Positions 34,070 to 43,022 of a stretch of 64,000 nucleotides of DNA are shown one piece after another; the stretch's first letter is position 1, and each line of letters opens with the position of its first letter. This DNA comes from VXYL01 sp965200375 (lineage in GTDB: Bacteria; Pseudomonadota; Gammaproteobacteria; Pseudomonadales; Azotimanducaceae). Where the stretch lies: the NCBI GenBank assembly GCA_965200375.1, contig OZ241353.1, forward strand, positions 1,612,001 through 1,676,000, in the 5' to 3' direction. The notes below the pieces were generated by a model. The model was not told where the DNA came from, did not search any database, and saw nothing but the letters and a program-made list of their open reading frames with translations. A program made the translations under genes and the position numbers.

Positions 34070-35638
34070 ATGCCGAGGGTCGCGCACTGCTTTGACTTGC
34101 CAGTGCCGGGGGACAGTTCTTTGAGCGCCGAGGCGCTGTACGGGCGACTGCCGGTATTCGCCCAGAACGCTGCCGCGAGCTGGCATGGCTGGCGGCTGCG
34201 ACGACGTCGCTTCGGCGGCGAGTTCCGCCGCGTGCTGGCGGGCTATGTCGACCGCGAACACTGGGCGCCGGAGCGCGTCGCGGCGTTTCGGGACGAACGC
34301 CTGCGCGCCTTCGTGGCCGCCGCCGCCAAGGTTCCGTACTACCGAGATCTGTTCGCCAAGCATGGCGTCGCACCCGAAGACGTGCGCACGCTGGCCGATC
34401 TCGAACGCCTGCCGGTGCTGGACAAGTCCACCGTACGCCAGATCGCAAGCGGGCTGGCAGCCGCGGTACCGCCGGGGCCGCGACTGGTTTGCCGCACCAG
34501 CGGCTCCACCGGCGCCGGCCTCGAGTTCCCCGCGACGCGGCGGGCAGAGCAGGAGCAGTACGCTGTCTGGTGGCGGTATCGGCTTGCGCTCCGCATCGAC
34601 CTAGCCACGCCCTGCCTGTATCTCGGCGGGCGACAGGTGGTGCCGGCGCGCCAGCGGCAGCCGCCCTTCTGGCGCTACAACTGTGCCAGTCGGCAGATCC
34701 TGTTCAGCGCCTACCACTTGAGCGGCGCCACGGCGCCGGCCTACTTGGCGGAGATGCGGCGCACCGGCGCGGCATGGCTGCATGGCTATCCTTCCATGGT
34801 GGCGCTGCTTGCCAGCTACGCCTTGCAGTTCGGTCAGCGGCTGCCGCTCAAGTGGGTGACGCTTGCCGCGGAGAACGTCCTGGCCAGCCAGAGAGACGTC
34901 ATCCGCACGGCCTTTGGCGTGACGCCTGCCGAGCACTACGGCTTGGCGGAGGCCGTGGCGAGCTGCTCCGAGTGCCCGCACGGGCGGCTGCATGTGGACG
35001 AGGACTTCGCCGCCGTCGAGTTCCTGCCGCTCGGCGGCGACGCGTTTCGGGTGGTCGGCACCAACCTGTCGAATCCGGCGTTCCCGCTGCTGCGCTACGA
35101 CACCGGGGACGTCGCCACCGTCACCGGCACCGTCTGCGGCTGCGGGCGCCCCGGCCGCGTAGTCGACGTCCTCGACGGGCGCCGAGAGGACTACGTGCTG
35201 ACGCGGACTGGCAGGCGCCTTGGGCGTCTCGATCACATCTTCAAGGACATGGCCAACATCCGCGAGGCGCAGATTCGCCAAGTTGCGCCGGGGCGAATGA
35301 CGCTGGTGGTGGTACGCGGCAACGGCTACGGCTTGGGCGACGAACGCCGCTTGCGCCAAGCGGTGTCGCGGCGCGTAGGCCGAGAGATGGCGTTCGACGT
35401 CGCCTACGTCGACGCGTTGCCGCGGACGGCGAACGGCAAGCTGCGTTTCGTGACGTCGACGCTGGCAGACGGCGCCATAGACGCACCACGAGTTGCTCGA
35501 CGCGGCGCTTCACGACCGGCTGGGCGGCAGCGCAACCGGGACATGGCGGCTGGTCAGCAGGCGCAGCCCGACCTCGACGACGTTCCCTACGCGGCCGAAT
35601 GCCTGGCGCCGCACCGCAGCCGCGAGGATTTGCAGTGA
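34070..35638 (+). CDS. Phenylacetate-CoA ligase/CapK-like adenylate-forming enzyme
   Basis: The 522-residue protein resembles the PaaK/CapK branch of AMP-forming ligases often found in capsule loci: an N-terminal KVPYYRDLFAKHGV segment, the ATP loop CRTSGSTGAG, AEHYGLAEAVASCSE near 290, LLRYDTGDVA near 345, and a C-terminal PRTANGKLRFV holding the usual catalytic Lys. It may activate an acid for transfer to a glycan. After that Lys, about 50 further codons run into the 3' end of the convergent flippase gene, a 129-base overlap, and may be non-native. Confidence 0.87.
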   Translation: MPRVAHCFDLPVPGDSSLSAEALYGRLPVFAQNAAASWHGWRLRRRRFGGEFRRVLAGYVDREHWAPERVAAFRDERLRAFVAAAAKVPYYRDLFAKHGVAPEDVRTLADLERLPVLDKSTVRQIASGLAAAVPPGPRLVCRTSGSTGAGLEFPATRRAEQEQYAVWWRYRLALRIDLATPCLYLGGRQVVPARQRQPPFWRYNCASRQILFSAYHLSGATAPAYLAEMRRTGAAWLHGYPSMVALLASYALQFGQRLPLKWVTLAAENVLASQRDVIRTAFGVTPAEHYGLAEAVASCSECPHGRLHVDEDFAAVEFLPLGGDAFRVVGTNLSNPAFPLLRYDTGDVATVTGTVCGCGRPGRVVDVLDGRREDYVLTRTGRRLGRLDHIFKDMANIREAQIRQVAPGRMTLVVVRGNGYGLGDERRLRQAVSRRVGREMAFDVAYVDALPRTANGKLRFVTSTLADGAIDAPRVARRGASRPAGRQRNRDMAAGQQAQPDLDDVPYAAECLAPHRSREDLQ

Positions 35639-37084
35639 GGCGGGCTGCGCCAGCCTAGGCGCAAAGTAGACCGCCCCCAGACTGGTGACGACAGCCGCGA
35701 CGACGGCCGCCAGGAACCCCCAGTGCGGGGACGATTCGGCATGCCGCAGCCACTCGAGCAGCAGCCACGGCAGCGGGATGGTGCAGACCGCGGTCCATGC
35801 CGCCGGGGCCAGGCTCCGGAAGAGGTCGCGCCAGCCCACGTGGAGCATCCGGGCTGCTCGCGTCAGCAGCAGATTGCCGATCGCGTGCCCCGCGACGACG
35901 CCGACCGCCACGCCAAGCAGACCGTGGCGGCTGCCCGTCCAAGCGCCCGCTACCAGCAGACCGGCGTAGGCGACCTGTCGGCCGGCCTCGCCATAGACGC
36001 TGCCGAGGCCCCGCATGGTGGCGGCGTTCAGCGAGCCCCAAGCCTGCAGGGGCACGGTAAGCGCCAGGACTTGCAGGAGCGGCACGCTCGGCTGCCACTG
36101 GTCCCCAAGTACCACGGCGATGGCTTCCGGTGCCGTTGCCGCCAGCAGCAGGCTTGGCGGCAACGCGGCCAAGGCGATCCCTTCGGTCGCGGACAGGTAG
36201 AACCGTCCCAAGCGGGCGCGGCGACTCTGGCGTTGGGCGGTGGCCACGAAAGCGACGTCGAAGAGGGCCGCATGCAGCGCTTGGTGGAGCAGAAGCGCCA
36301 GTCGCTCGGCGCGGGAGAAGTAGCCCAGTGCGGCCGTTCCAAGGGTGTGCCAGGCCACCAGCGCCGGGGCGCTCTGCAGCACGAAGCCGCTCGCCTGCGT
36401 CAGCAGGTAGCCGCTGCCCTGTGCCACCAGCGCCCCGCTGCCACGCAGCGCGAAGCGAAGCGGAAACCTGCCGCCGTGCAGCAGCACGACGGCGCAGCTG
36501 TGGATGGCGGTGCGCACCAGTTCGCCGACTATCGGCGCCCAGGCCCCCCAGCCGTGCAGCGCCAACGCCGTGGCCACGCAGCCGTAGCCGATGGCGTAGG
36601 CGCCCAGGTTGGCGCCCAGAAGCTCGCGGAGCCGCAGTTCGCGGCGCAACAGGTGCGCTGGAACAATGCCGAAGCTGGCAAGCACGGGCGCGATGGCCAG
36701 TACGCGCAACAGCGGCACCAGAGCCGGCGAATCCGAGAGCGCGGCGACGGCCGGGGCCAGCAGCCACAGCCCAGCGGCGCATGCGGCGCCGAGCAGCAGG
36801 CCGAGGGTGAAGACGGCGTCGACGTCGCTGGGACGGAGCGCGTCGCGCTGCATCAGGACGTGGCCCACGCTGGTTTGACTGGTGCGCGCCACCAGGTCGA
36901 CCAGGATCCAGGCCACGGCGACCAGCCCGATCTCGGTCGGCGTCAGCAGCCGTGACAGCACCGCCAGCGTACACAGCGTCAGCAACGCGTTGGCGGCGAA
37001 GCCGCCGCCGGACCACGCCATGCGGTTGAAGACGATCGGCGCTGAACCGCCAAGCGCCGACCGAGCGCGATCGTCGGGGGGCAT
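35510..37084 (-). CDS. Wzx-type polysaccharide flippase (MATE/MOP superfamily)
   Basis: A 524-residue protein with 12-14 predicted membrane helices and the lipopolysaccharide flippase pattern. It starts NRMAWSGGGFAANALLTLCT, then LSRLLTPTEIGLVAVAWILV, a typical Wzx helix 1-2 region. It should move undecaprenyl-linked glycan to the periplasm. ATG 37084 is chosen because upstream starts would overlap the preceding ligase gene. Its 3' end overlaps the convergent CapK-like gene by 129 bases. Confidence 0.9.
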   Translation of the reverse strand: MPPDDRARSALGGSAPIVFNRMAWSGGGFAANALLTLCTLAVLSRLLTPTEIGLVAVAWILVDLVARTSQTSVGHVLMQRDALRPSDVDAVFTLGLLLGAACAAGLWLLAPAVAALSDSPALVPLLRVLAIAPVLASFGIVPAHLLRRELRLRELLGANLGAYAIGYGCVATALALHGWGAWAPIVGELVRTAIHSCAVVLLHGGRFPLRFALRGSGALVAQGSGYLLTQASGFVLQSAPALVAWHTLGTAALGYFSRAERLALLLHQALHAALFDVAFVATAQRQSRRARLGRFYLSATEGIALAALPPSLLLAATAPEAIAVVLGDQWQPSVPLLQVLALTVPLQAWGSLNAATMRGLGSVYGEAGRQVAYAGLLVAGAWTGSRHGLLGVAVGVVAGHAIGNLLLTRAARMLHVGWRDLFRSLAPAAWTAVCTIPLPWLLLEWLRHAESSPHWGFLAAVVAAVVTSLGAVYFAPRLAQPASLQILAAAVRRQAFGRVGNVVEVGLRLLTSRHVPVALPPSRS

Positions 37085-37103
37085 GTCCTTGCGGACCGGT
37101 GGC

Positions 37104-38465
37104 CTACGGCTGCAGCCGAGTGCGGCTCGGGGCGCGGCCCGCGGCCGATTGGCTTCGAGCGGCATGGGCGAGCAGGGCGCAGCTCAGCCCGAACACGAAG
37201 GCAAACCAAATGAAATGCGGGCCGCCGTCCGCGAACAGGCAGTAGATGGCGAACACCAGAGTCCAGCCAGCGGCAGTGTCGGTTGCCGATGATCTGGGCA
37301 GGCGTCGAGCGTTCACCAGGAAGAGGACAAAGGCGAGGGCCAGCAGCAGCGCTGGTACCGGCCCGGCCTCGCCCCAAAACTGCAGGAAGGAGTTGTGCGC
37401 CCCGCAGACGGGTGTCTGCTGGCAGCTCACCGCGCCCTCCATCCACCCGATACTGGTCAATCCGGTGCCGAACAGGGGCGACGCAAGGCTGATGCGCAAG
37501 CCGTGTTCGAAGAGCTCCATGCGCTCGAACAGCCCACCGCGATCTTGGGTTGTGAAGCCGAGAAAGCGATCCACGAGCAGATAGGACACGCGGAACGACT
37601 CGCGGTAGAGAATCGCTGCGCCAAGGACGCCGACGAGCAGCGCCAGGAAAACTCTGAACGCCGTCCATTGGCGGCGGCCGCGGTCGTGCGGCGAAGCGGA
37701 GAAGAGAAACAGAATCAGAACGATGCCTAGCGTGACCACGGCGGTTCTGGAAAGCGTGAGCATGACGGCGATCGAACCGACGACGGCTACCGATCCGCCG
37801 ATTGGGCGAACGTGCCGGCCTCGCAGGTGGCCCATGGCGACGAGGCCCAGCACGACAGCGCAGCACGCTGCCATTCCCGCCGGAATAGGGTTGACGAAGG
37901 TCCCGAAGTAGCGGCTGTACCGGCCCCGCAGCCAATAGTATTCGGTTGCCGACAGGTTCGTGTAGACGTGCTCGATCAACCACGGCGAGGCGAGAATGAG
38001 GACGGTCGCGATGGCCAGCAGCACGAGGACGGCAGCCAGGAACCGGGCACTGCCGATGCGCCGCAGCGCGGCGGTGGCGCCGAGGGCGCTGCCGACGATC
38101 ACGACGATGGCGAACCACGGGCGCAGCGCGTAGTACGGATCCCTTAGCTGCCACTCCAAATCCGTCAGTGCCGCAACCGCGGTTCCAATCACGGCGTAGC
38201 TGGCAAGGGCCGCAAGCATGCAAAGGCCGTGGCCGCCGAGCACCTGCCGCAGCGGCAGTCGCACCAAGGCGACGAGCGCGGCGCTCACGGCCAGCACGGC
38301 CGCGGTGACAAACCAGCCCCCCGGAAAGATCATGTTGGCCACATGGTGGAAGTTGACCAGCACCACGGCCGCGAGGAACCAGAACAGGGCGCTCGCCAAG
38401 TCGCCGGACACCATGCGCATGGCGAGGCCGTTGCCCTGCCCTGCTGCCATGAAAGTTGCTGGCAT
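37104..38465 (-). CDS. O-antigen ligase / polymerase-family membrane protein (WaaL/Wzy-like)
   Basis: The 453-residue polytopic protein has the Wzy_C domain signature. A large periplasmic loop follows the middle helices and includes LFEHGLRISLASPLFGTGL and CGAHNSFLQFWGEAGPVPAL, where the GxHN region is characteristic. It ligates or polymerises undecaprenyl-linked glycan. ATG 38465 is supported by AAAGGA six bases upstream, with GTG 38486 as the alternative. The flippase gene follows 19 bases downstream. Repeat A begins 21 bases upstream of the start, in the promoter region. Confidence 0.88.
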   Translation of the reverse strand: MPATFMAAGQGNGLAMRMVSGDLASALFWFLAAVVLVNFHHVANMIFPGGWFVTAAVLAVSAALVALVRLPLRQVLGGHGLCMLAALASYAVIGTAVAALTDLEWQLRDPYYALRPWFAIVVIVGSALGATAALRRIGSARFLAAVLVLLAIATVLILASPWLIEHVYTNLSATEYYWLRGRYSRYFGTFVNPIPAGMAACCAVVLGLVAMGHLRGRHVRPIGGSVAVVGSIAVMLTLSRTAVVTLGIVLILFLFSASPHDRGRRQWTAFRVFLALLVGVLGAAILYRESFRVSYLLVDRFLGFTTQDRGGLFERMELFEHGLRISLASPLFGTGLTSIGWMEGAVSCQQTPVCGAHNSFLQFWGEAGPVPALLLALAFVLFLVNARRLPRSSATDTAAGWTLVFAIYCLFADGGPHFIWFAFVFGLSCALLAHAARSQSAAGRAPSRTRLQP

Positions 38466-38486
38466 GGGAATTCCTTTGCTGGCCAC

Positions 38487-38574
38487 CTAGTACCAAAGCC
38501 ACATTGGAGTGATGGTCCGGATCGGCACCCGTGCCGTCAGCTCATCCGCCATCGCAATCGGGTTGGCCCACTAG
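38487..38574 (+). repeat. Dispersed repeat family A, complete copy 1
   Basis: An 88-base unit bounded by CTAG at both ends (CTAGTACCAAAGCCACATTG, then GGCACCCGTGCCGTCAGCTC, ending GGGTTGGCCCACTAG). It is nearly identical in sequence and exactly equal in length to 55281-55368. GGCACCCGTGCC is an internal inverted repeat. A family B copy follows directly, in reverse orientation. Confidence 0.85.
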
Positions 38575-38740
38575 TGTGCCGCTTCCAAAATGACGTGTGT
38601 TCCAGCGGGCGGGTTTCGTCGCTCGACCGGGATCGGCGGCCTTGCGGGGCGGCACATCCTCAAGCAGCGCACGACGAGGCGACGACAGACGAACGTGCCA
38701 TTTGCCATGTCAATTCGGAATCGAACCCCTAGGAAACGCA
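38575..38740 (-). repeat. Dispersed repeat family B, copy 1 (reverse)
   Basis: Read on the minus strand this matches the copies at 43297 and 55369 at its ends and centre (AATTGACATGGCAAATGG, GAGGATGTGCCGCCCCGCA, then TTGGAAGCGGCACACTAG). The interior is more diverged. It fills the gap between repeat A and dsbA; the last 70 bases before dsbA hold nothing I recognise. Confidence 0.65.
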
Positions 38741-38811
38741 ATGGACGGCCAGTGCCTTCCTGTGACGAACCGGGTTGCGGGGGCACCGCGTCGGCGCCTA
38801 TGGGCGATGGG

Positions 38812-39504
38812 TCAGGGCGAGCTTGTTCCTGCGCCCTGGGCGGCCCGTGCCTCGCGTTCCGCGTCCAGCAGATGGTCCACGACCAGGAACATCGCCTCGG
38901 GCGTGCCGGCTGTGGCCGCCTCGGCGAGATAGCGCCCGTTCACCACCAGCGTTGGCGTTGCGGCAATGCGATAGAGGCGGGCCTGCGCCTCGGCCTGCCG
39001 CACCCGGCTGCGAACGCCGAAGGATTCGACCGTTTCCGTGAACGCCGCGTCGGCGACGCCGCCCTCGCGCACGAACAGCCGCCGCAGGTACTCCAAGCGG
39101 CTCATGTCGATGCCGTTGTCGTGGATGGCGGCGAACAGCGGCCGGTGGATGCGATCGGTCACGCCCAACGCCTCGGCGGTGAAGTACGCCCGCGCGAAGG
39201 GCTCCAGGCGCCGCGTGACCAGCGGCAGGCGTCGAAAGTCCACGTCGTCCGGCAGTGTCCGCCGCCACCGCTCGAGGATGGGCTGGAGGTTGTAGCAGTG
39301 CGGACAGAGATAGGAGAACACCTCGACGACCTCCAGCTTGGCCGGATCCCGCGTCTCCACCGGCACCGGCAGCCTTTGGTAGTGGACGCCCTCCTGGTAC
39401 GGCGCGGGCTGGGCGCCGGCCGCTGCGCCGACGACCGTCGCAAGGGCGAGCAGCGCGGGGTGCCAACGGCGCGCGCGGCGGCCCGCAGTGCGGAGTCGTG
39501 CCAT
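38812..39504 (-). CDS. dsbA: Thiol:disulfide interchange protein DsbA
   Basis: A 230-residue periplasmic oxidase with a signal peptide (HPALLALATVVGAAAGAQPA) and a thioredoxin fold. The active site is SYLCPHCYN with Cys67-Pro-His-Cys70, and the cis-Pro loop is ATPTLVVNG. It introduces disulfides into exported proteins. It lies three bases downstream of the cytochrome c4 gene, a conserved gammaproteobacterial arrangement, and is probably co-transcribed with it. Confidence 0.96.
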   Translation of the reverse strand: MARLRTAGRRARRWHPALLALATVVGAAAGAQPAPYQEGVHYQRLPVPVETRDPAKLEVVEVFSYLCPHCYNLQPILERWRRTLPDDVDFRRLPLVTRRLEPFARAYFTAEALGVTDRIHRPLFAAIHDNGIDMSRLEYLRRLFVREGGVADAAFTETVESFGVRSRVRQAEAQARLYRIAATPTLVVNGRYLAEAATAGTPEAMFLVVDHLLDAEREARAAQGAGTSSP

Positions 39505-39507
39505 GCG

Positions 39508-40182
39508 CTACCTTCGCCGCCCGCTGCCGAGGCCATGGATGTAGTTGGCGACCGCGGCCAGCTCGCCGTCCGTGAGGTTGGCGACCGTCTGCCGCATCAT
39601 GCCGGAATGCGCATCGTCCGTGGTGCGCAGCCCTTCCCGGTAGGCGCGCAGCTGGTCCACGACGTAGTCCACTTGCTGCCCGGAGAGCCGCGGGAAACCA
39701 GCCAAGGGGTTGCCGCTGCCGTCCGGCGCATGGCAGGCCGAACAGGCCGGGACCCCCTTGGCCAGCAGGCCGCCGCGATAGATGGCCTTGCCCAGCGCGA
39801 GACGGTCCGCCTTGGCCTGCCCGATCTGCGCCGTCTGCGCCGCGTAGTACGCGGCCAGGTCGGCGAGGTCCCGATCGCTCATGGCATCCAGCTGGCCGGC
39901 CATCAGCGGCGCCGGCCGCTCGCCGCTGCGCATGAGCTGCATCTGTTGCAACAGGTAGCGGGCATTCTGCCCGGCGATGCTCGGATAGCTCGGTATGGCG
40001 CTGTTGCCGTCCGCGCCGTGGCAGGCGACGCAAGGGGTTGCCAGATCGCGGCCGCGGTCCATGTCGTCGCCGTCGGCATCGACCGCCGTCGGCGCACTGG
40101 ATTCGTTCGCCTGGGCGGCGCCGGCGCCGAGCAGTGCGGCAAGGGCGATCGCGGCGACGGTCTTTGCGGCAGCCAAGGTCAT
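39508..40182 (-). CDS. Diheme cytochrome c4
   Basis: The 224-residue protein has a signal peptide and two class I cytochrome domains with CVACH (residues 51-55) and CSACH (147-151) heme-attachment motifs. Probable Met ligands are in the LMAGQ and GMMRQTV segments. It shuttles electrons in the periplasm, typically toward terminal oxidases. It is the first gene of the dsbA operon, divergent from engB across 99 bases. Confidence 0.95.
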   Translation of the reverse strand: MTLAAAKTVAAIALAALLGAGAAQANESSAPTAVDADGDDMDRGRDLATPCVACHGADGNSAIPSYPSIAGQNARYLLQQMQLMRSGERPAPLMAGQLDAMSDRDLADLAAYYAAQTAQIGQAKADRLALGKAIYRGGLLAKGVPACSACHAPDGSGNPLAGFPRLSGQQVDYVVDQLRAYREGLRTTDDAHSGMMRQTVANLTDGELAAVANYIHGLGSGRRR

Positions 40183-40270
40183 CCCTTAAGGTGTTGGAGG
40201 CGCGCGGCACGGCCTCGGCCCAAGTTGCCGCGGACGTGGCGCGAAAGCGCCCAAGCCGCGACCGGCGGGG

Positions 40271-40276
40271 AGTATA
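40271..40276 (-). promoter_or_regulatory. Predicted -10 box for the cytochrome c4-dsbA operon
   Basis: The minus strand reads GCTATACTCC, with TATACT as a good -10 element about 90 bases upstream of the c4 start. It lies in the short divergent region shared with engB. The -35 box is weak. Confidence 0.35.
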
Positions 40277-40281
40277 GCACC

Positions 40282-40938
40282 GTGCAGGCACGGAACAGCG
40301 CCTCGGGGCAGCCGCCGGCGGTGGCCTGGCCGTTGCCGGGACAGTTTCTGTACGGGGCGACGAGCGTCGCCGCATGCCCGCAGGACGGGCTGCCGGAGGT
40401 GGCGTTCGCGGGACGTTCCAACGCCGGCAAGTCGAGCACCTTGAACCGCCTGGCCGGCCGTCGCCAGCTGGCCCGCACCAGCAAGACGCCGGGGCGAACG
40501 CAGCTCATCAACCTGTTCGCCGTCCAAGGCGCCGGGCGGCTGGTGGATCTGCCGGGCTACGGCTACGCGCGGGCGCCGAAGGCGCGGCGGGAGAGCTGGG
40601 AGCGGGCGGTGCAGCAGTATCTTTCGCAGCGGGAGAATCTCGCCGCCGTGGTGCTGGTGATGGACTGCCGCCATGCCCTCCAGGCCGTCGATCGAGGCGT
40701 GGTCGCCGGCGCCGACCGCCGGGGCGTGCCGCTGCTCGCGCTGCTGAACAAAGCCGACAAGGTCGGCCGCGGCCAGCAGGCGTCGGTGCATCGTGCCGTG
40801 GCATCCGCTCTGCCGGCAGGCGCCAGGGCGCTGCTGTTCTCCGCGACGGCCGGCACTGGCCTGGCGGAGCTGACGGACTTCGTGGCCCGCCACTTGGGCG
40901 TTCGAGGTCCGTCGCCGGAGAGCGGCAGCGGTCGGTAG
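40282..40938 (+). CDS. engB: Ribosome-biogenesis GTP-binding protein EngB (YihA/YsxC)
   Basis: A 218-residue TRAFAC GTPase with G1 AGRSNAGKSSTLN, the G2 Thr in TPGRTQLINLF, G3 DLPGYGYARAP and G4 NKADK. It is needed for 50S subunit assembly and normally essential. GTG 40282 is the best start and gives the usual length. Divergent from cytochrome c4, as in pseudomonads. Confidence 0.95.
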   Translation: MQARNSASGQPPAVAWPLPGQFLYGATSVAACPQDGLPEVAFAGRSNAGKSSTLNRLAGRRQLARTSKTPGRTQLINLFAVQGAGRLVDLPGYGYARAPKARRESWERAVQQYLSQRENLAAVVLVMDCRHALQAVDRGVVAGADRRGVPLLALLNKADKVGRGQQASVHRAVASALPAGARALLFSATAGTGLAELTDFVARHLGVRGPSPESGSGR

Positions 40939-40957
40939 CGCTTGTCTGTGGCGCTGC

Positions 40958-42319
40958 CTAGCCATGCGGACCCGGATGGACCGGCAGCGACAGCACGAAC
41001 CTGGCGCCGCCCAGCGCCTCGCTGTCGGCGATGTCGAGGCGCCCTTGGTAGGCGTCGGCGAGCTCCTGCGCCACCGCCAGGCCGATGCCTTGGCCATCGG
41101 TGCCCGTGTCCGCTCGGAAGCCGCGTCGCAGCACGGCCCGCCGCTGTTCCGGCGGCACGCCGGGGCCGTCGTCCTCGACGACGATGCGGACCGCAGCGCC
41201 ACCTTCGTCTGCTGTTTCGCGCAGCGACACGCGCACCCGCGATCGAGCGTACTTGAACGCGTTCTCGACGATGTTGCCAAGCATCTCCATCAGGTCCCGC
41301 TGGTCGCCGTGTACGGCCAGGCCGGCAGTTCGGTTGGGCGCTGGCAGGTCGACTACCGCCGCCTTGCGTCCGTGCGCGCGTTCCAGGGCTCGCACGATGC
41401 GCACCGCCAGCGGCGCGAGCGCCACTCGCTCGGTCCCGAAGCTCGTGGTGGCGGCCGTGGCGCGGGAAAGCTGGTAGGCCACCGCCGCCTTCATGCGCTC
41501 GACCTGCTCCCCGAGCAGCGCTGGCGCCTGCTCGCGCTCTCGCAAGGCATTGGTCAACACGGCCAACGGCGTCTTCAGGCTGTGCGCCAAGTCGTCCATC
41601 GCTCGCCGGTAGCGCTCTCGGCTCGCCTTCTGCGCGGCGATGAATCCGTTCAGGTTGCGGGCGAGGCGGGCGAGTTCGGGCGGGAAGTCGTGGCCGACGT
41701 CGGCCCGGACGCCAGCCTCGAGGGCGCGGACCCGGCGCGTCAGGCGGCGCAGCGGCTTCATGCCCCAGATCATGGCGGCCAGCTGCGCGGCCACGAACAC
41801 GGCTGCGGCCGTGCCGAGACCAGCGACGATGCGGCGCCGGGCCTCGGCCAGCCGGCGGCGGTACGGCGCTTGATCGGCGTGTACCCACAGCGTGGTCACC
41901 GCGTCCGCCAGCTCCCAGTTGACCGTGTACGCCGCAACGAACTGCGGCGGCCGGTGCCCCTCGGCGACGCCGAAGTGGAACTCGCCGACCGCCGGCCGCC
42001 GTGCCGTGGGCTGCCCGCTTGGCGGCGCCGCGCCGGCAGCCAGCGTCGGCGAGCGCCAGATCGGCGCGCCGTCCGCGGCGTCCACATAGGCGTAGTAGCC
42101 GGAACCCTGCTGCTGCAGTCGCGGTTCCGCCTCGCGAGACGCCGCCAGGCGCCCGGGGCGTTCCTCGAACAGCCCCAGCAGGCCGTAGCAGATGGCGCGC
42201 AGCTCCTCCTCGGCGCCGCTTCGCACCGCCGCTTCGAAGGTGCGGTCGAGCAGCCAGCCGACGCTGCCGAGACAGGCTGCCAAGACGGCGACCGAGAGCA
42301 GCAGCAACCGCGTCTGCAA
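40958..42319 (-). CDS. Sensor histidine kinase, PhoQ-like
   Basis: The 453-residue protein has two membrane segments (LLLLSVAVLAACLGSVGWLL and around residue 175) flanking a periplasmic sensor domain, then HAMP-like and dimerisation regions with the phosphorylatable His in LAHSLKTPLAVL. The ATPase boxes are NIVENAFKYA, VEDDGPGVPP and GQGIGLAVA. It partners the response regulator upstream: the kinase frame is the same as the regulator frame, and TTG 42319 is the most plausible start, 34 bases after the regulator stop. The input signal is unknown; PhoQ relatives sense divalent cations or peptides. Confidence 0.9.
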   Translation of the reverse strand: MQTRLLLLSVAVLAACLGSVGWLLDRTFEAAVRSGAEEELRAICYGLLGLFEERPGRLAASREAEPRLQQQGSGYYAYVDAADGAPIWRSPTLAAGAAPPSGQPTARRPAVGEFHFGVAEGHRPPQFVAAYTVNWELADAVTTLWVHADQAPYRRRLAEARRRIVAGLGTAAAVFVAAQLAAMIWGMKPLRRLTRRVRALEAGVRADVGHDFPPELARLARNLNGFIAAQKASRERYRRAMDDLAHSLKTPLAVLTNALREREQAPALLGEQVERMKAAVAYQLSRATAATTSFGTERVALAPLAVRIVRALERAHGRKAAVVDLPAPNRTAGLAVHGDQRDLMEMLGNIVENAFKYARSRVRVSLRETADEGGAAVRIVVEDDGPGVPPEQRRAVLRRGFRADTGTDGQGIGLAVAQELADAYQGRLDIADSEALGGARFVLSLPVHPGPHG

Positions 42320-42353
42320 CCGCAGCGACGATCTGCCGGGGCGCCAGCGCCGG

Positions 42354-43022
42354 CTACTGGCCGAATCGATAGCCTTGGCCCCGCACGGTATGGATGAGGT
42401 CCAGACGGCGCTCCGGGTCCAGCTTCCGGCGCAGACGGCCCACGAACACCTCGATGGTGTTGCTGTCGCGGTCGAAGTCCTGCTGGTATATCTGGTCGAC
42501 CAGCTCCGCCTTGGAAACCACGCGCCCGGCCTTCATGGCTAGGTACTCGAGTACGCGGTATTCGAAGGCCGTCAGTTCCACGGCCGCGCCGTCCACGCGG
42601 ACCCGCTGCCGGGACGGGTCCAGCTCCACTGGGCCGTAGCGGATGAGCGTCGCGGCATGGCCGTCGGCGCGGCGAACGAGCGCATGCAGCCGCGCCAGCA
42701 GCTCGGCCATGTCGAAGGGCTTGGCCAGGTAGTCGTCGGCGCCGGCTTCGAGCCCGGTCACCACGTCCTGCACCGTGCCGCGGGCGGTGAGGATCAGCAC
42801 CGGCGTCGCAATCCCTTCGCGACGGAGCGCCTGGACGAGGGAAAGCCCGTCCAGCTTCGGCAGCCCGAGATCGACAAGTGCGGCCACGTACCTGAACTCC
42901 CTGGCCAGATGCAGCCCCTCCTCGCCGTCCGCGGCCATGTCCACGACGAAGCCGTGGTCGCGCAGGAATCTGTCCACCTGCGCGGCCAAGAGCGCCTCGT
43001 CCTCGATCAGCAGCAGGCGCAT
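42354..43022 (-). CDS. OmpR/PhoP-type response regulator
   Basis: The 222-residue protein has a receiver domain (MRLLLIEDEALLAAQ, phospho-acceptor Asp51 in VDLGLPKLDG, Lys in YLAKPFDM) and a winged-helix DNA-binding domain ending RLRRKLDPERRLDLIHTVRG. It activates transcription when phosphorylated by the adjacent kinase. ATG 43022 has AAGG upstream; ATG 43037 is an alternative. It overlaps the end of the PepSY gene by 16 bases. Confidence 0.94.
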   Translation of the reverse strand: MRLLLIEDEALLAAQVDRFLRDHGFVVDMAADGEEGLHLAREFRYVAALVDLGLPKLDGLSLVQALRREGIATPVLILTARGTVQDVVTGLEAGADDYLAKPFDMAELLARLHALVRRADGHAATLIRYGPVELDPSRQRVRVDGAAVELTAFEYRVLEYLAMKAGRVVSKAELVDQIYQQDFDRDSNTIEVFVGRLRRKLDPERRLDLIHTVRGQGYRFGQ

